Of a stretch of DNA of 64,000 nucleotides, positions 32,175 through 41,617 are shown piece after piece. Below the pieces are notes generated by a model. The model was not told where the DNA came from. It did not search any database and was given only the letters and a program-made list of their open reading frames with translations. Numbering within the stretch: the first letter of the stretch is position 1; each line of letters starts with the position of its first letter. The translations under genes and the position numbers were made by a program. The stretch is from Fodinibius sp052060035 (lineage in GTDB: Bacteria > Bacteroidota > Rhodothermia > Balneolales > Balneolaceae). The stretch spans positions 186,001 through 250,000 of the forward strand of contig NZ_JBPOEA010000001.1 in assembly GCF_052060035.1 (NCBI RefSeq). Reading direction: 5' to 3'.

Positions 32175-33353
32175 TCAGGATGATATTTTGTGGATTGCCG
32201 ACACCAAAACCTCAGCCAATGTAGATAAGTCTTTTTCTTTGGTAACAAGCGGCGGCACAAGTCTCATTACATTCCCCTGTGTACAGTTCGACAGTACGCC
32301 ATGATGCATCATCTCTTCCACGACCGGACGTCCTTCAAATGAGAGCTCCACTCCGATCATAAGTCCTCTGCCACGGATATCAACTACCTCATCCATATCA
32401 GAAGTACGGTCAGCAATTTTCTGCTTCAAGAACGCTCCTTTTTGTTTTGCCTGATCGACCAGATTTCCATCAATAACCGTTTGGAGAGCAGCAAGGGAAG
32501 CAGCACAAGCCAGAGGATTGCCCCCGTAAGTACTTCCGTGATCACCATAGCTCATCGTTTCGGCAACCTTATTTTGGCAGACCATAGCGCCAATAGGGAA
32601 TCCACCGCCCATCGCTTTAGCCATCCCAATAATGTCGGGCTGTACGCCATAGTGTTCAAAGCCGAACATTTTACCTGTTCGAGCAACGCCCGTTTGGACT
32701 TCATCAACAATCAAAAGCGCATTGTGCTGATCGCAAAGCTCTTGAATGGTATCCATAAACGCCTGCGAAGCTATATGCAATCCGCCTGAGCCCTGAATGG
32801 TCTCAATTACAATACCGAGCGTGTTTTCATCAAAATGTTTGTTAAGCACCTCAATATCATTCATTGGGATCTCTTGGAAGCCACCTAAGAGGGGATCGTA
32901 GCCTTTAGCATATTTGTCCATGCCCATCGATATCGTCCCGACTGTTCGGCCGTGAAAAGCGTTGCTGACCGTTAGGAGAGAACCTTTTTTTTGATGAGTT
33001 TTGCCATATTTTCTTGCTGCCTTTAAACATGCTTCCATTGCTTCCCCACCGCTGTTGCATATAAATCCTTTATCCAGTCCGGTAATTTCTGATAGCAATT
33101 GCAACAGCTCAGCCTGTGGCTTACTGTAATAGAAGTTGGAAATATGCATGAGCTGCCCGACTTGATCTTGCACTGCTTCCACCACATTCGGGTGGCAATG
33201 TCCTAAACTGTTAACCGCAATACCGGCCAGGGCATCCAAGTATTTGTTGCCTTCCTCATCCCAAACATAAGCGCCTCTGCCTTTGGTAAGGGTGATAGGA
33301 TAGCGGTTATAAACGGGCAGGTGGTACTGTTCGGTAAGCTGCTGATAATTCAT
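32175..33353 (-). CDS. argD: Class III aminotransferase, ArgD-like
   Basis: 392 residues from the ATG complementary to 33351-33353; the frame is open to a TTG at 33377. Fold type I, class III: NSGGEAMEACLKAARKYG, NAFHGRTVGTISMG, LLIVDEVQTGVARTGK (PLP Asp), GMAKAMGGGFPIGAM (PLP Lys), STYGGNPLACAASL. Acetylornithine/succinylornithine aminotransferases match best, but close relatives act on ornithine or aminobutyrate. No arg genes are adjacent, so the symbol is provisional. Confidence 0.88.
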   Translation of the reverse strand: MNYQQLTEQYHLPVYNRYPITLTKGRGAYVWDEEGNKYLDALAGIAVNSLGHCHPNVVEAVQDQVGQLMHISNFYYSKPQAELLQLLSEITGLDKGFICNSGGEAMEACLKAARKYGKTHQKKGSLLTVSNAFHGRTVGTISMGMDKYAKGYDPLLGGFQEIPMNDIEVLNKHFDENTLGIVIETIQGSGGLHIASQAFMDTIQELCDQHNALLIVDEVQTGVARTGKMFGFEHYGVQPDIIGMAKAMGGGFPIGAMVCQNKVAETMSYGDHGSTYGGNPLACAASLAALQTVIDGNLVDQAKQKGAFLKQKIADRTSDMDEVVDIRGRGLMIGVELSFEGRPVVEEMMHHGVLSNCTQGNVMRLVPPLVTKEKDLSTLAEVLVSAIHKISS

Positions 33354-33464
33354 AAAAACGGTGAAAGCTGTAGCCAATTAAAAATTATAACAATAAACTC
33401 TTTTTGTACGAAGTATTAAAGCTTCTAAAAATAAGATCAATAGTAATAAAAATTTACCGAAACT

Positions 33465-33737
33465 ATGAATAAAACGGATTTGCTTACCTTGTTAGTGATA
33501 GTATTCCCTTTAGGGGTCTGGCAGGTTTTTGGTTAGGACAATGGCGATACAGAATCTTCTATTTCCTTAAAAAAAGAGCAACCAACCTTGTTTGACTTTT
33601 CATCCTTACACGCAAAAATACATGAAGAAAGACTCAATATTTCGGAAGATTTGGAAGCTTTTTTATGGGTATTTGATGCTGCTATTTTCATCCCTAATGC
33701 CAAGTCTGCAGAGCCCATAATATCACTGGTCAATTAG
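33465..33737 (+). pseudogene. Short exported-protein gene interrupted by an in-frame amber codon
   Basis: Reading frame of 91 codons from ATG 33465 to TAG 33735-33737, with a single TAG at 33534-33536. Codons before the stop give a signal-like stretch LLTLLVIVFPLGVWQVFG. Those after it give DNGDTESSISLKKEQ, then a helical acidic tail (LHAKIHEERLNISEDLEAFLW). The stop falls where the lipobox Cys of a lipoprotein would be expected. Read as a broken gene, or as a stop that is suppressed, or as chance; the coherent reading frame on both sides favours a real former gene. No family recognised. Confidence 0.45.
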
Positions 33738-34732
33738 ATCATTAGCGGTGGAAATGGAAATCATTTTTCAATTAATATTTTGGTATGCACCGATGCCCAA
33801 ATAGGGAAGGGGTATCGAATATTTTTCTACCGAATATTTGATCTAAAAAGTACTCCAGAATGGAGATAAAAATTGGGACATATTAGGAGTAACAAGGAAG
33901 AAAAAAAAACTGAAATGAAGTTTATGAATATGTTATTGAACTTCATTGATGTACTAAAGAACATGGAGTGATAGTTCCTTTTTGAATAGTGTGGCAATTT
34001 GACATATAAAGCGATCAATTTGAGTAATGAATGGTTGCAGGTTCAATACCTTGTTGGGTTGCAATAACTTACAGCGATTAATCTAATTGGGTTTATCATT
34101 TACATTGTAAGAGGCGAAAAAGCTATAAAATAAAATTGTCAAGAGTACTGATATTCTAAGCGTGTATAATTTATTTTATTAGCCTTTAAGTAAAATACAC
34201 CGAATACCTAAAAAGTACTTTAAGTGTATCCGGTGTTAATATTGTGCGGTACTTAAATTATTTAGGTAGGAAATAGACGGTTTGTTGAAGAATGGAATAG
34301 AAGGATAGTTTATATTCCTGTAAGTCCAATTATATTAAGGGTTTATAGTATATTAATTGCGGGTTAATTTGTTGGATTACTAAAGTCAATCTCCGCCTAA
34401 ATAATTTAAGTTTATGCTTCAAAATGGATGGAAGACAATTTTTCAGTACAATATTGAAAGTATGCAAATAAATGAAAGGCAATTAATTACAAGATATACT
34501 TAATGTAAAATAAATATAAAAAAGGGCTGAGGTAGACCTTTATTGGCTAAAATAAATTTGAAAGTTACACTTTAGAGCCTCTCTACTGTAATAGAATTTT
34601 GGAAATTTTCAGTACTCAGGAGAAAAGTTTTTATCTGGAGAAAGGAAATGGACAGGTAATTATAGATAAGATTTGCGTTGTAACAACCATAGGAATGTCA
34701 ATACGAAATAGAAAAATTTGACAAAAAAATAA
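33738..34732. other. Gene-poor AT-rich spacer
   Basis: About 1 kb between the broken gene and the Tex terminator. Base composition is clearly richer in A+T than the neighbouring genes and no frame longer than about 60 codons looks like coding sequence. No tRNA, insertion sequence or obvious promoter was seen. It does hold one inverted repeat (next entry). It could be the site of a deleted mobile element, a small RNA locus, or ordinary spacer. Confidence 0.5.
34252..34410. repeat. 15-bp inverted repeat bounding 159 bp
   Basis: CTTAAATTATTTAGG at 34252-34266 is the exact reverse complement of CCTAAATAATTTAAG at 34396-34410. A third, diverged relative (CCTAAAAAGTACTTTAAG) lies at about 34208-34225. 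The layout is like a small non-autonomous inverted-repeat element or a hairpin; I see no target-site duplication directly outside the arms. Confidence 0.45.
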
Positions 34733-34771
34733 GGGACTAAACAGTCAGTAAATAAACGACTATTTAGTCCC
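34733..34771 (-). terminator. Terminator after tex
   Basis: GGGACTAAA (34733-34741) pairs with TTTAGTCCC (34763-34771), with further pairing AGTC/GACT inside. Read on the minus strand it is followed by a T-rich run, and lies about 80 bp beyond the tex stop. Confidence 0.75.
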
Positions 34772-34849
34772 TGAAATGGATGAGGTATCTATCTGTCAGG
34801 TACTCATTTTCTAACTCAAATTAGATGAAAGTTTTAGTCCTAAATCAGA

Positions 34850-37024
34850 TTAATCTACGAGTGATAATCCAATGCGACCACGCTCCAAATCGAGCGATAC
34901 AATCGTGAGTTTTAGGATGTCGCCAACGGCAACAACATCATGCGGATCTTCGACCTTCCGATTAGCCATTTTTGAGATGTGTAGAAGACCGTCTTGCTTC
35001 ACTCCGATATCCACAAAAGCACCGAAGTCAACAACATTGCGAACCGTACCTTCAAGCGCTTGTCCTTCGCTCAAATCTTCCATCTTCATGATGTCATTTC
35101 GGAGCACGGGTTTGGGTAGCGATTCCCGCGGATCGCGTCCCGGTTTCTGCAGGTTTTCAATGATGAGTTCAAGGGTCGGAACACCCACGCCAATCTGTTC
35201 AGCGATCTGTTCCTTATCTATATGTTTGAGTTTTTTGGCAATAGCTTCTGTCTGTTCGCTCAACTTTTCCAAGTTGATATCAAAGAGATTGCAAAATTTT
35301 TCAGTTGCTTCATAGCTTTCCGGGTGAATGGCGGTGTTGTCGAGAGGATTGCCAGACTCTGGAATACGCATAAATCCGGCTGCCTGCTGGAAACGAAATT
35401 CACCGACCCCCTTAATATCTTTGATTTGCTCGCGATCTGAGAAGATCCCTTCGGTTTCGCGATGTTGCACTATGCGTTTGGCTACTCGGCTGCTTAAACC
35501 GGAAATATGGGACAATAATGGCGCACTTGCCGTGTTTAGGTTCACTCCCACCTGATTTACGCAGCTTTCAACCACATCATCCAGTGACTGTGCCAACTGA
35601 TTTTGATTTACGTCGTGCTGGTACAATCCCACCCCAATCGATTTCGGGTCTATTTTGACCAGTTCAGCCAGCGGATCCTGCACGCGGCGGGCGATGGAAA
35701 TATTGCCGCGTTGCGGGGCATCCAGATCCGGAAATTCCTCAGCCGCCACTTTTGATGCTGAATAAACAGAGGCTCCAGCCTCGTTGACAATCATGTAATT
35801 GAGTTCCTCATCGGGGTGTTTCTCTTTTCGCTTCTGTAAGAAATTTGCCACAATCTGTTCGGTCTCGCGACTGGCAGTTCCGTTGCCGATGGCAATCAGA
35901 TTGACATCATATTTGTCGATAAGTGTATCAAAAACCTCTTCGGCTTCGGCGACCTTTTCCTGTGGCGGCGTGGGATAAGTGGTCGTTCCTTCAAGATATT
36001 TACCCGTCTCGTCCACCACGGCCACTTTACACCCGCTCCGATAAGCGGGGTCAATGCCCATCACTACTTTGTGATCGAGCGGCGGCTGCATCAACAAATT
36101 TGATAGATTTGTTGCAAAGGTTTCGATAGCGTGCTGGTCGGCTTTCTCGGTCAGATTATTGCGAAGCTCACGTTCCAGTGAGGGAAGCAGCAGTCGTTTA
36201 TAGGCATCTTCAACCGCATCCTGAATGTGGGGGACAAAAATGCTCATGTCATTTTGTATTACCACATCGTCAATATTTTCGAGGGTGACTTCATCCCATA
36301 GCTCCACATTCACGAACAACACGTTTTCACGTTCCCCGCGATTGATCGCTAAAATCTGATACGGTTTAAGATGTTTAGCCTTTTGGGAAAATTCGTAGTA
36401 GTCTTCGAAATTGGTACGTTCTTCTACTGCGGGATTTTTCTCCGTTTTAATCACGGCATGCTCCTGAAAGATATCGCGCAGCTTCTCCCGCACATCGGCT
36501 GACTCGTTAATCCATTCAGCGATAATATCGAGGGCACCGTCCATGGCCTCCTCCGCGGATTCAACTTCTTGTTCGTCATCCACAAACTTGGCCGCGTGCT
36601 CCATGGGGTCGCCCTGCTCAATCTCCTGTTCCCAGATAAGCTCAGCCAGCGGCTCCAATCCCTTCTCTTTGGCCATATCGCCCTTGGTGCGGCGCTTCGG
36701 CTTGTAGGGTAGATAGAGATCCTCCAGTGTATTTAGATCAGTGCAGGCTTTGATTTTTTCTTCAAGCTCTTCGGTAAGCTTATCCTGCTCATCTATGGTC
36801 TTAAGAATGGTTTTTTTACGATCCTCGAGCGTGCGGTGGAACTCCAGCTTGTCGCGCACACCTCGGATATCCTCCTCATCAAGTCCGCCGGTGGCCTCCT
36901 GACGATAACGTGCCAGAAATGGGACGGTGGCACCGTCATCCAAAAAGTCAGCTACTGCTTTTACCTGCTTCGGTTTAAAGTTCAATTCCTGCGCAATATT
37001 GCTAAAAATCTGTGAATCAGTCAT
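34850..37024 (-). CDS. tex: Tex family RNA-binding transcription accessory protein
   Basis: 724 residues. Tex N-terminal domain (about 1-200, SQIFSNIAQELNFKPKQVKAVADFLDDG, VPFLARYRQEATGGLDE), a YqgF-like nuclease fold (about 325-450; VVMGIDPAYRSGCKVAVVDETGKYLE), a helix-hairpin-helix part (VNLNTASAPLLSHISGLSSR, IKDIKGVGE) and a C-terminal S1 domain (about 645-724; GTVRNVVDFGAFVDIGVKQDGLLHISKM). Tex proteins bind nucleic acid and act in transcription and translation fitness, and were first found through toxin-gene expression. Single gene with its own terminator. Confidence 0.97.
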   Translation of the reverse strand: MTDSQIFSNIAQELNFKPKQVKAVADFLDDGATVPFLARYRQEATGGLDEEDIRGVRDKLEFHRTLEDRKKTILKTIDEQDKLTEELEEKIKACTDLNTLEDLYLPYKPKRRTKGDMAKEKGLEPLAELIWEQEIEQGDPMEHAAKFVDDEQEVESAEEAMDGALDIIAEWINESADVREKLRDIFQEHAVIKTEKNPAVEERTNFEDYYEFSQKAKHLKPYQILAINRGERENVLFVNVELWDEVTLENIDDVVIQNDMSIFVPHIQDAVEDAYKRLLLPSLERELRNNLTEKADQHAIETFATNLSNLLMQPPLDHKVVMGIDPAYRSGCKVAVVDETGKYLEGTTTYPTPPQEKVAEAEEVFDTLIDKYDVNLIAIGNGTASRETEQIVANFLQKRKEKHPDEELNYMIVNEAGASVYSASKVAAEEFPDLDAPQRGNISIARRVQDPLAELVKIDPKSIGVGLYQHDVNQNQLAQSLDDVVESCVNQVGVNLNTASAPLLSHISGLSSRVAKRIVQHRETEGIFSDREQIKDIKGVGEFRFQQAAGFMRIPESGNPLDNTAIHPESYEATEKFCNLFDINLEKLSEQTEAIAKKLKHIDKEQIAEQIGVGVPTLELIIENLQKPGRDPRESLPKPVLRNDIMKMEDLSEGQALEGTVRNVVDFGAFVDIGVKQDGLLHISKMANRKVEDPHDVVAVGDILKLTIVSLDLERGRIGLSLVD

Positions 37025-37136
37025 GTAATGAAATAAAATCTTAATGGTAAATTTGAGTCTTCTGGATTCTGAATCCTGAGTTCAGAATCCTATATTTGAC
37101 CTGCCAAAAATAACTACACTAAGACTATAAGTACAC

Positions 37137-37910
37137 ATGAATTTTGACTTGGATATGGTACACGAAGCGGCTGTTGAAATAGCAAAGTTAGGGGGCGATC
37201 ATACGCTCAATTATTTTAATAAGTCATTTGATATAGAGCGCAAATCAGATGATTCTCCGGTAACGGTTGCCGACCGGGAGGCGGAAACAATTTTACGAGA
37301 GGAGATTCAAGCCCGTTTTCCTGAGCACGGCATCGTGGGAGAGGAGTATGACGTTCATAATCCCGATAGCAGCGTGCAGTGGATCTTGGATCCCATCGAT
37401 GGAACGAAGTCATTTATCCACGGGGTGCCGCTGTATACGACGCTGATTGGAGTGATGGTTGATGACGAACCAGTGATTGGTATCATTTATGCTCCGGCGC
37501 TTGATGAACTTTGCGATGCGGCTAAGGACAAGGGAGCGCGCCTGAATGGGGAACCGTGCAGCGTGCGTTCTTGTGATAATCTGTCCGAGGCCAGTTTTAT
37601 GAGCACGGATGTATATACAGCAGCGAAGTTTGGGTATGGGGATGCGCTTGATGCTCTGATCGAAAAATCGCGCATTCATCGTACTTGGGGCGATGCATAC
37701 GGACACATGCTTGTGGCAACGGGACGCGCCGACCTGATGTTTGATCCCATTTTGAATATTTGGGATGCGGCACCACTTCTAACTATTCTACAAGAGTCGG
37801 GGGGAGTATTTTGTGACACGGAGGGCAAAGAAACAATTAAATCAGGAAATGGGTTTTCGTGCAGCAGGGAATTATTGCCGGAGGTAATAGAGGTTTTTGA
37901 AAGTAATTAA
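37137..37910 (+). CDS. Inositol-monophosphatase family phosphatase, HisN-like
   Basis: 257 residues. Metal and phosphate site motifs: GIVGEEYD, WILDPIDGTKSFIHG, and WDAAPLLTILQESGG near the end, the three signatures of the IMPase/FIG superfamily. It hydrolyses a sugar or inositol phosphate monoester with Mg2+. The sequence (DGTKSFIHGVPLYTTLIG) is close to histidinol-phosphatase HisN-type and SuhB-related members; substrate is not settled. Divergent from tex. A Cys-rich cluster (EPCSVRSCDN) sits in the middle. Confidence 0.9.
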   Translation: MNFDLDMVHEAAVEIAKLGGDHTLNYFNKSFDIERKSDDSPVTVADREAETILREEIQARFPEHGIVGEEYDVHNPDSSVQWILDPIDGTKSFIHGVPLYTTLIGVMVDDEPVIGIIYAPALDELCDAAKDKGARLNGEPCSVRSCDNLSEASFMSTDVYTAAKFGYGDALDALIEKSRIHRTWGDAYGHMLVATGRADLMFDPILNIWDAAPLLTILQESGGVFCDTEGKETIKSGNGFSCSRELLPEVIEVFESN

Positions 37911-37917
37911 TAAAAAA

Positions 37918-37942
37918 GGTCGCAATGCAAAACATTGCGACC
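37918..37942 (-). terminator. Terminator between the IMPase-like and alcohol dehydrogenase genes
   Basis: GGTCGCAATG (37918-37927) and CATTGCGACC (37933-37942) form a perfect 10-bp stem with a 5-nt loop. On the minus strand it is followed by a T run (plus-strand A run 37912-37917), so it ends the dehydrogenase transcript; the convergent gene may use it too. Confidence 0.85.
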
Positions 37943-37969
37943 CTATTAGCAATTAACTAATAATAGCTA

Positions 37970-38983
37970 TCACATTTCCAGAACTACTCGGAATCGCGCC
38001 TCATTATTGATCATTCGATCATACGCTTCATTTGCTTCTTCAAGTGGATAAGTTTCAATAGTCGGCGTGATATCTGTCAGCGCACTAAAGTCCAGCGTAT
38101 CTTCGGAGTCTTTTGCCGTGCCGCTGGGCCATCCGCGAACAGACTTACGTCCCATGATGAGTTGAAAAGGACTTACTTCAACCGGTTCTCCGGTGGCAGC
38201 GACAATCATCAGCGTACCGTCAGTACCGAGCCCGTCAATAACCGATGAAATGGCATCACTGTTAGGAGCTGTTGCCAGTATTACTTTTGCTCCGCCCAAC
38301 TTTTGAAGTTCTTCAGCGGCATCATTGGCTTCAGTATCAATAAAATGATCGGCACCGAGCCCATAAGCCAGTTCCTGTTTGTCCGTTCCGCGCGATAGGG
38401 CAACGACTTCGCATCCAAACTTATGAGCATATTGTACGCCCAGGTGACCGAGTCCACCAATACCTTGGACGGCTACCAAATCACCGGGATTAAGATCACT
38501 GTTGCGCAGAGCGTTAAAAGTGGTAATGCCGGCGCACAACAGGGGAGCCGCATCAGCAGAATCAAGTGATTCGGGTACATCAGCCAGTGCATTTTGAGGA
38601 GCCGTCATATATTCGGCATAACCGCCGTCGAAAGTAAGTCCCGTTATTTGAGCGTTTTCGCAGTTAATAAAATCACCTTTACGACAGGCTTCACATTCGT
38701 GGCAATGTCCGCCGTGCCAGCCTACGCCTACGCGCTGACCTTCTTCCCATTCGGAGACGTTGCTGCCAACTGATTCAATGGTACCTATCACTTCATGACC
38801 CGGTACGCGCGGATATTCAATGCCCGGCATAGTTCCATCTTTTACAAAGGCATCACTGTGACAAATGCCACAAGCTTGTACTTTAATTAACACTTCATCT
38901 TCAGAAGGAGTGGGAATATCTTTTTCAACGAGTTCAAAATCTGAACCCGGTTCTGATACTTGCATTGCTTTCATTGCACTCAT
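37970..38983 (-). CDS. Zinc-dependent alcohol dehydrogenase
   Basis: 337 residues from the ATG complementary to 38981-38983; the open frame to 39082 adds 33 unlikely residues. Medium-chain dehydrogenase: catalytic zinc ligands in GICHSDAFVKDG and GHEVIG, structural zinc Cys cluster CHECEACRKGDFINCEN, and the NAD(P) motif GIGGLGHLGVQYA. The sequence resembles NAD(P)-dependent alcohol/cinnamyl dehydrogenases (AdhP/YahK-like). It oxidises an alcohol or reduces an aldehyde; substrate unknown. Single minus-strand gene. Confidence 0.93.
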   Translation of the reverse strand: MSAMKAMQVSEPGSDFELVEKDIPTPSEDEVLIKVQACGICHSDAFVKDGTMPGIEYPRVPGHEVIGTIESVGSNVSEWEEGQRVGVGWHGGHCHECEACRKGDFINCENAQITGLTFDGGYAEYMTAPQNALADVPESLDSADAAPLLCAGITTFNALRNSDLNPGDLVAVQGIGGLGHLGVQYAHKFGCEVVALSRGTDKQELAYGLGADHFIDTEANDAAEELQKLGGAKVILATAPNSDAISSVIDGLGTDGTLMIVAATGEPVEVSPFQLIMGRKSVRGWPSGTAKDSEDTLDFSALTDITPTIETYPLEEANEAYDRMINNEARFRVVLEM

Positions 38984-39184
38984 AAGTAATAATATTTTAA
39001 AGTTGAACTTTCTTTGCTTTTTACCAACAGAAAAGCGAGCCCAATCATTTACATTTTTGGGAACAATTAAAAAAAGCTTCACTTAGATTTATCGGAAAGT
39101 ATAAGACTCCTTATATTCCTGCGTTAGGTAATAGCTGCCAAGTATTTAGAAGTGACTTTTTAACATCCAATTTTGATCTTGCTC

Positions 39185-41521
39185 ATGTCCATAAATCGTA
39201 ATAATTCTTTTTCTGTTACGGCAATAATCGTTTCTCTCACCATTTTGATAGGTACGGGTATTAGCTCAGTACAGGCTCAATCTTTTGATCACGAACCGTA
39301 TCCAAAACTTGATTATGATTTCATTTCGGTAAATCTGAATTTGGGGGTACAACCTCAAAATATGCGCATTGATGGGGAAGCTACCTACCAAGTTGAGGCC
39401 AATATCAGTGGGGCGGATACATTAACGCTTTATGCATCGCATCTGGATGTCAGTAATGTGTCGGTAGATGGAGAAGCTGTTGATTTCTCACTACAAAATG
39501 ACTCCCTGTTTATTCCTGTGGATGACTCTACGGTAGCAGGATCGCAGTACGAAGTCAATATCCGTTATTCCGGACGTCCCCAGTTTGGAGTCCTGCAAAA
39601 CCAACACGAAACTATTTGGAGTTCTCAACTGCCAAGGGCACAACGTCACTGGATCCCTATCGTTGATCATCCGCAGGTAACACTCCAAACCACTTTCAAT
39701 ATATCGGTGCCATCAGGGGTGAGCGTTTGGGCGACCGGTGAAAAAGTGGACGAGGAAGTGCTTTCGGTTGAAGCTGTTCGTTATACGTTTGCATCACAGC
39801 AAGAAATTCCGGCTTCCAGTTTGGCCTTTGCCATGGGTGATTTTGAAAGTCAATCAACGAGTTACGGCGAAAAGAAAATTAATTTGGTTGTTGAAAAATC
39901 GCTTGCCAATGAAATTGATCAGCAAACCGTACTGCAGAATGCATACAATTATTTAGAATCCGTAGAGGAAGCATTACAGCGCGATTATCCCTTCAGTCAG
40001 TTGCAGGTTGTGGTGTTAGGCGATCACAGCGGAGAGACCAAATCGTGGGGAGCCTCTACGGTTTTTTTATATAAGAATAGGGGAGATTGGGATACCCAAT
40101 TAATGCGGGGCATCATTGGTCAGTGGTTTGGCATCCATCAACGCGAGCGACAGTGGAGCCAGGCCGATGCCATAACGCTGAGTCAGACACTCCTTTTTCA
40201 GGAGTTAATGTCAGATAACACTACGCTAAATACAAGTAATCAACCACAAGGATTTTCAAACTCATTATACCAACAGTTTGGTCCGGAACGATGGAATAGC
40301 TGGCAAAAAGGCATTGGAGAATGGCAAAATGAATCCATAAAAACATTTATGCGGGATTCTCTAACTCAGATGATGGATCTCGGTGGAGTAATCAGCTGGG
40401 AACAGTATGCAAATTTCTGGTATGCCCATAAGGGACAACCGTTATTTGAAAAACCACAATTTTCATTGGATGCTGAGGATTCTGTTACGCAACGAGATTC
40501 TGTAGCTTATGAAGTGTACTATGATTTCAATGAAGCAGAAGGAACAATTAAGCTGCAATTTAAAGCTACCAATGGATTTTTTGGGGAGCTGACGACCATA
40601 AATGCCTATGCGATATATCCGGGTAAAGTAGATACCTCAGAAGTAACCTTTACCGGCAAGGAAGATTCTATTGTGCTGCAGGTTCAGCCGACAATAAATA
40701 CGCTTAAATTAGATACACAGGACCATCCTTCGCTGACTCTCGAAGAGTTTAAGCCGTCTTCATTTTTGATCAACGACCTCCGCGATGGTGAAACGGTGAC
40801 AGACCGTGCAAAAGCTGCCCGTAAGCTGGGATATCATAGCGATAATCCTGATCTGCAGCTTGCAATTAAGGATTTTATGAACCAGGATCTGGAGCCGGAA
40901 GTGGAAGCGGGGCTGCTGCTTTCGCTGGCAGACATTACGGACGGTGCTTCCGGTACTGAGCAAGTTTTTTTGGACGCTCTAAAAAGCGATCACCGTGTTA
41001 TTCGTGAGGCCGGATTAATGGCACTGCAAAATTATCCCCAGAATAGTACGGTTGTGAATACCGTACAGGCCGTGGCTCAACGGTCTGATGAACTGCCCAT
41101 GTTTAAAAAAGCTACGGAAGTGCTTACTGTTGTGATGGCTGAGGAATCATTCAGTGGATTTGTACAATCGGTCGTCCAGTCGGATACGGAGGGTCATCGA
41201 TCTATTTTTTCTATTCGGCAGCTTGCTAACGTTGGACAGGTTGCGGATGCCATAGAACAGGCTAACCTATTTACGGAAAATCAATACTCTTTTGATATCC
41301 GGAGTGCGGCGCTGCAGATTTTAATTCAGCATGACCATGCGGCTAATAATTGGTTGTCATTAGCGCAAAATTTACTTGATGAAGCTGATCCCCGTATTCG
41401 GTTTTTGGTGCTGAAGGGATTAGAGCGGAATATGAATAATGAAATCCGGCAGTACCTGAAAGATTATATGCAGGATGAATATGACGCTCGGGTATATCAG
41501 AAAATTAATGATATTCTTTGA
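39185..41521 (+). CDS. M1 aminopeptidase-like protein that lost its zinc site, with HEAT-like repeats
   Basis: 778 residues from ATG 39185; TTG 39173 also open. Sec signal (SVTAIIVSLTILIGTGISSVQAQ). Residues about 40-400 have the M1 (LTA4H/APN) layout: an N-terminal beta domain, an SWGASTVFLY segment at the GAMEN position, and GQWFG at the HEXXH position. Here HExxHQWFG reads RGIIGQWFG and the downstream Glu helix WxNEG reads WSQADAITLSQTLLFQEL, so all zinc ligands are missing. Residues about 540-780 are helical, HEAT-like repeats (RAKAARKLGYHSDNPDLQLAIKDF, HRVIREAGLMALQNYP). Probably a non-catalytic binding protein in the periplasm. Confidence 0.88.
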   Translation: MSINRNNSFSVTAIIVSLTILIGTGISSVQAQSFDHEPYPKLDYDFISVNLNLGVQPQNMRIDGEATYQVEANISGADTLTLYASHLDVSNVSVDGEAVDFSLQNDSLFIPVDDSTVAGSQYEVNIRYSGRPQFGVLQNQHETIWSSQLPRAQRHWIPIVDHPQVTLQTTFNISVPSGVSVWATGEKVDEEVLSVEAVRYTFASQQEIPASSLAFAMGDFESQSTSYGEKKINLVVEKSLANEIDQQTVLQNAYNYLESVEEALQRDYPFSQLQVVVLGDHSGETKSWGASTVFLYKNRGDWDTQLMRGIIGQWFGIHQRERQWSQADAITLSQTLLFQELMSDNTTLNTSNQPQGFSNSLYQQFGPERWNSWQKGIGEWQNESIKTFMRDSLTQMMDLGGVISWEQYANFWYAHKGQPLFEKPQFSLDAEDSVTQRDSVAYEVYYDFNEAEGTIKLQFKATNGFFGELTTINAYAIYPGKVDTSEVTFTGKEDSIVLQVQPTINTLKLDTQDHPSLTLEEFKPSSFLINDLRDGETVTDRAKAARKLGYHSDNPDLQLAIKDFMNQDLEPEVEAGLLLSLADITDGASGTEQVFLDALKSDHRVIREAGLMALQNYPQNSTVVNTVQAVAQRSDELPMFKKATEVLTVVMAEESFSGFVQSVVQSDTEGHRSIFSIRQLANVGQVADAIEQANLFTENQYSFDIRSAALQILIQHDHAANNWLSLAQNLLDEADPRIRFLVLKGLERNMNNEIRQYLKDYMQDEYDARVYQKINDIL

Positions 41522-41535
41522 TTGGATGGAATATT

Positions 41536-41608
41536 GGAACCCCCCGGCATTAGCCTGAGAATGGTCGCGGCATTTTTTAATGGTGTATAAGATCCGGAGA
41601 GGGGTTCC
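41536..41608. repeat. 8-bp inverted repeat in the convergent intergenic region
   Basis: GGAACCCC (41536-41543) and GGGGTTCC (41601-41608) bound 57 nt that include CGCGGCATTTTTT. It lies between the stops of the M1-like gene (+) and the ABC permease (-). It may be a structured terminator for both. Confidence 0.4.
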
Positions 41609-41617
41609 CAGAATTTG

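Noticed and set aside
33827..34018. 63-codon minus-strand ORF in the AT-rich gap
   Set aside because: Phe/Ser/Ile-rich translation of AT-rich DNA, no Shine-Dalgarno and no family likeness.
37970..39082. Alcohol dehydrogenase with the 33-residue N-terminal extension
   Set aside because: The extension has no family counterpart; ATG 38983 gives the usual MKAMQV-type start of this family.
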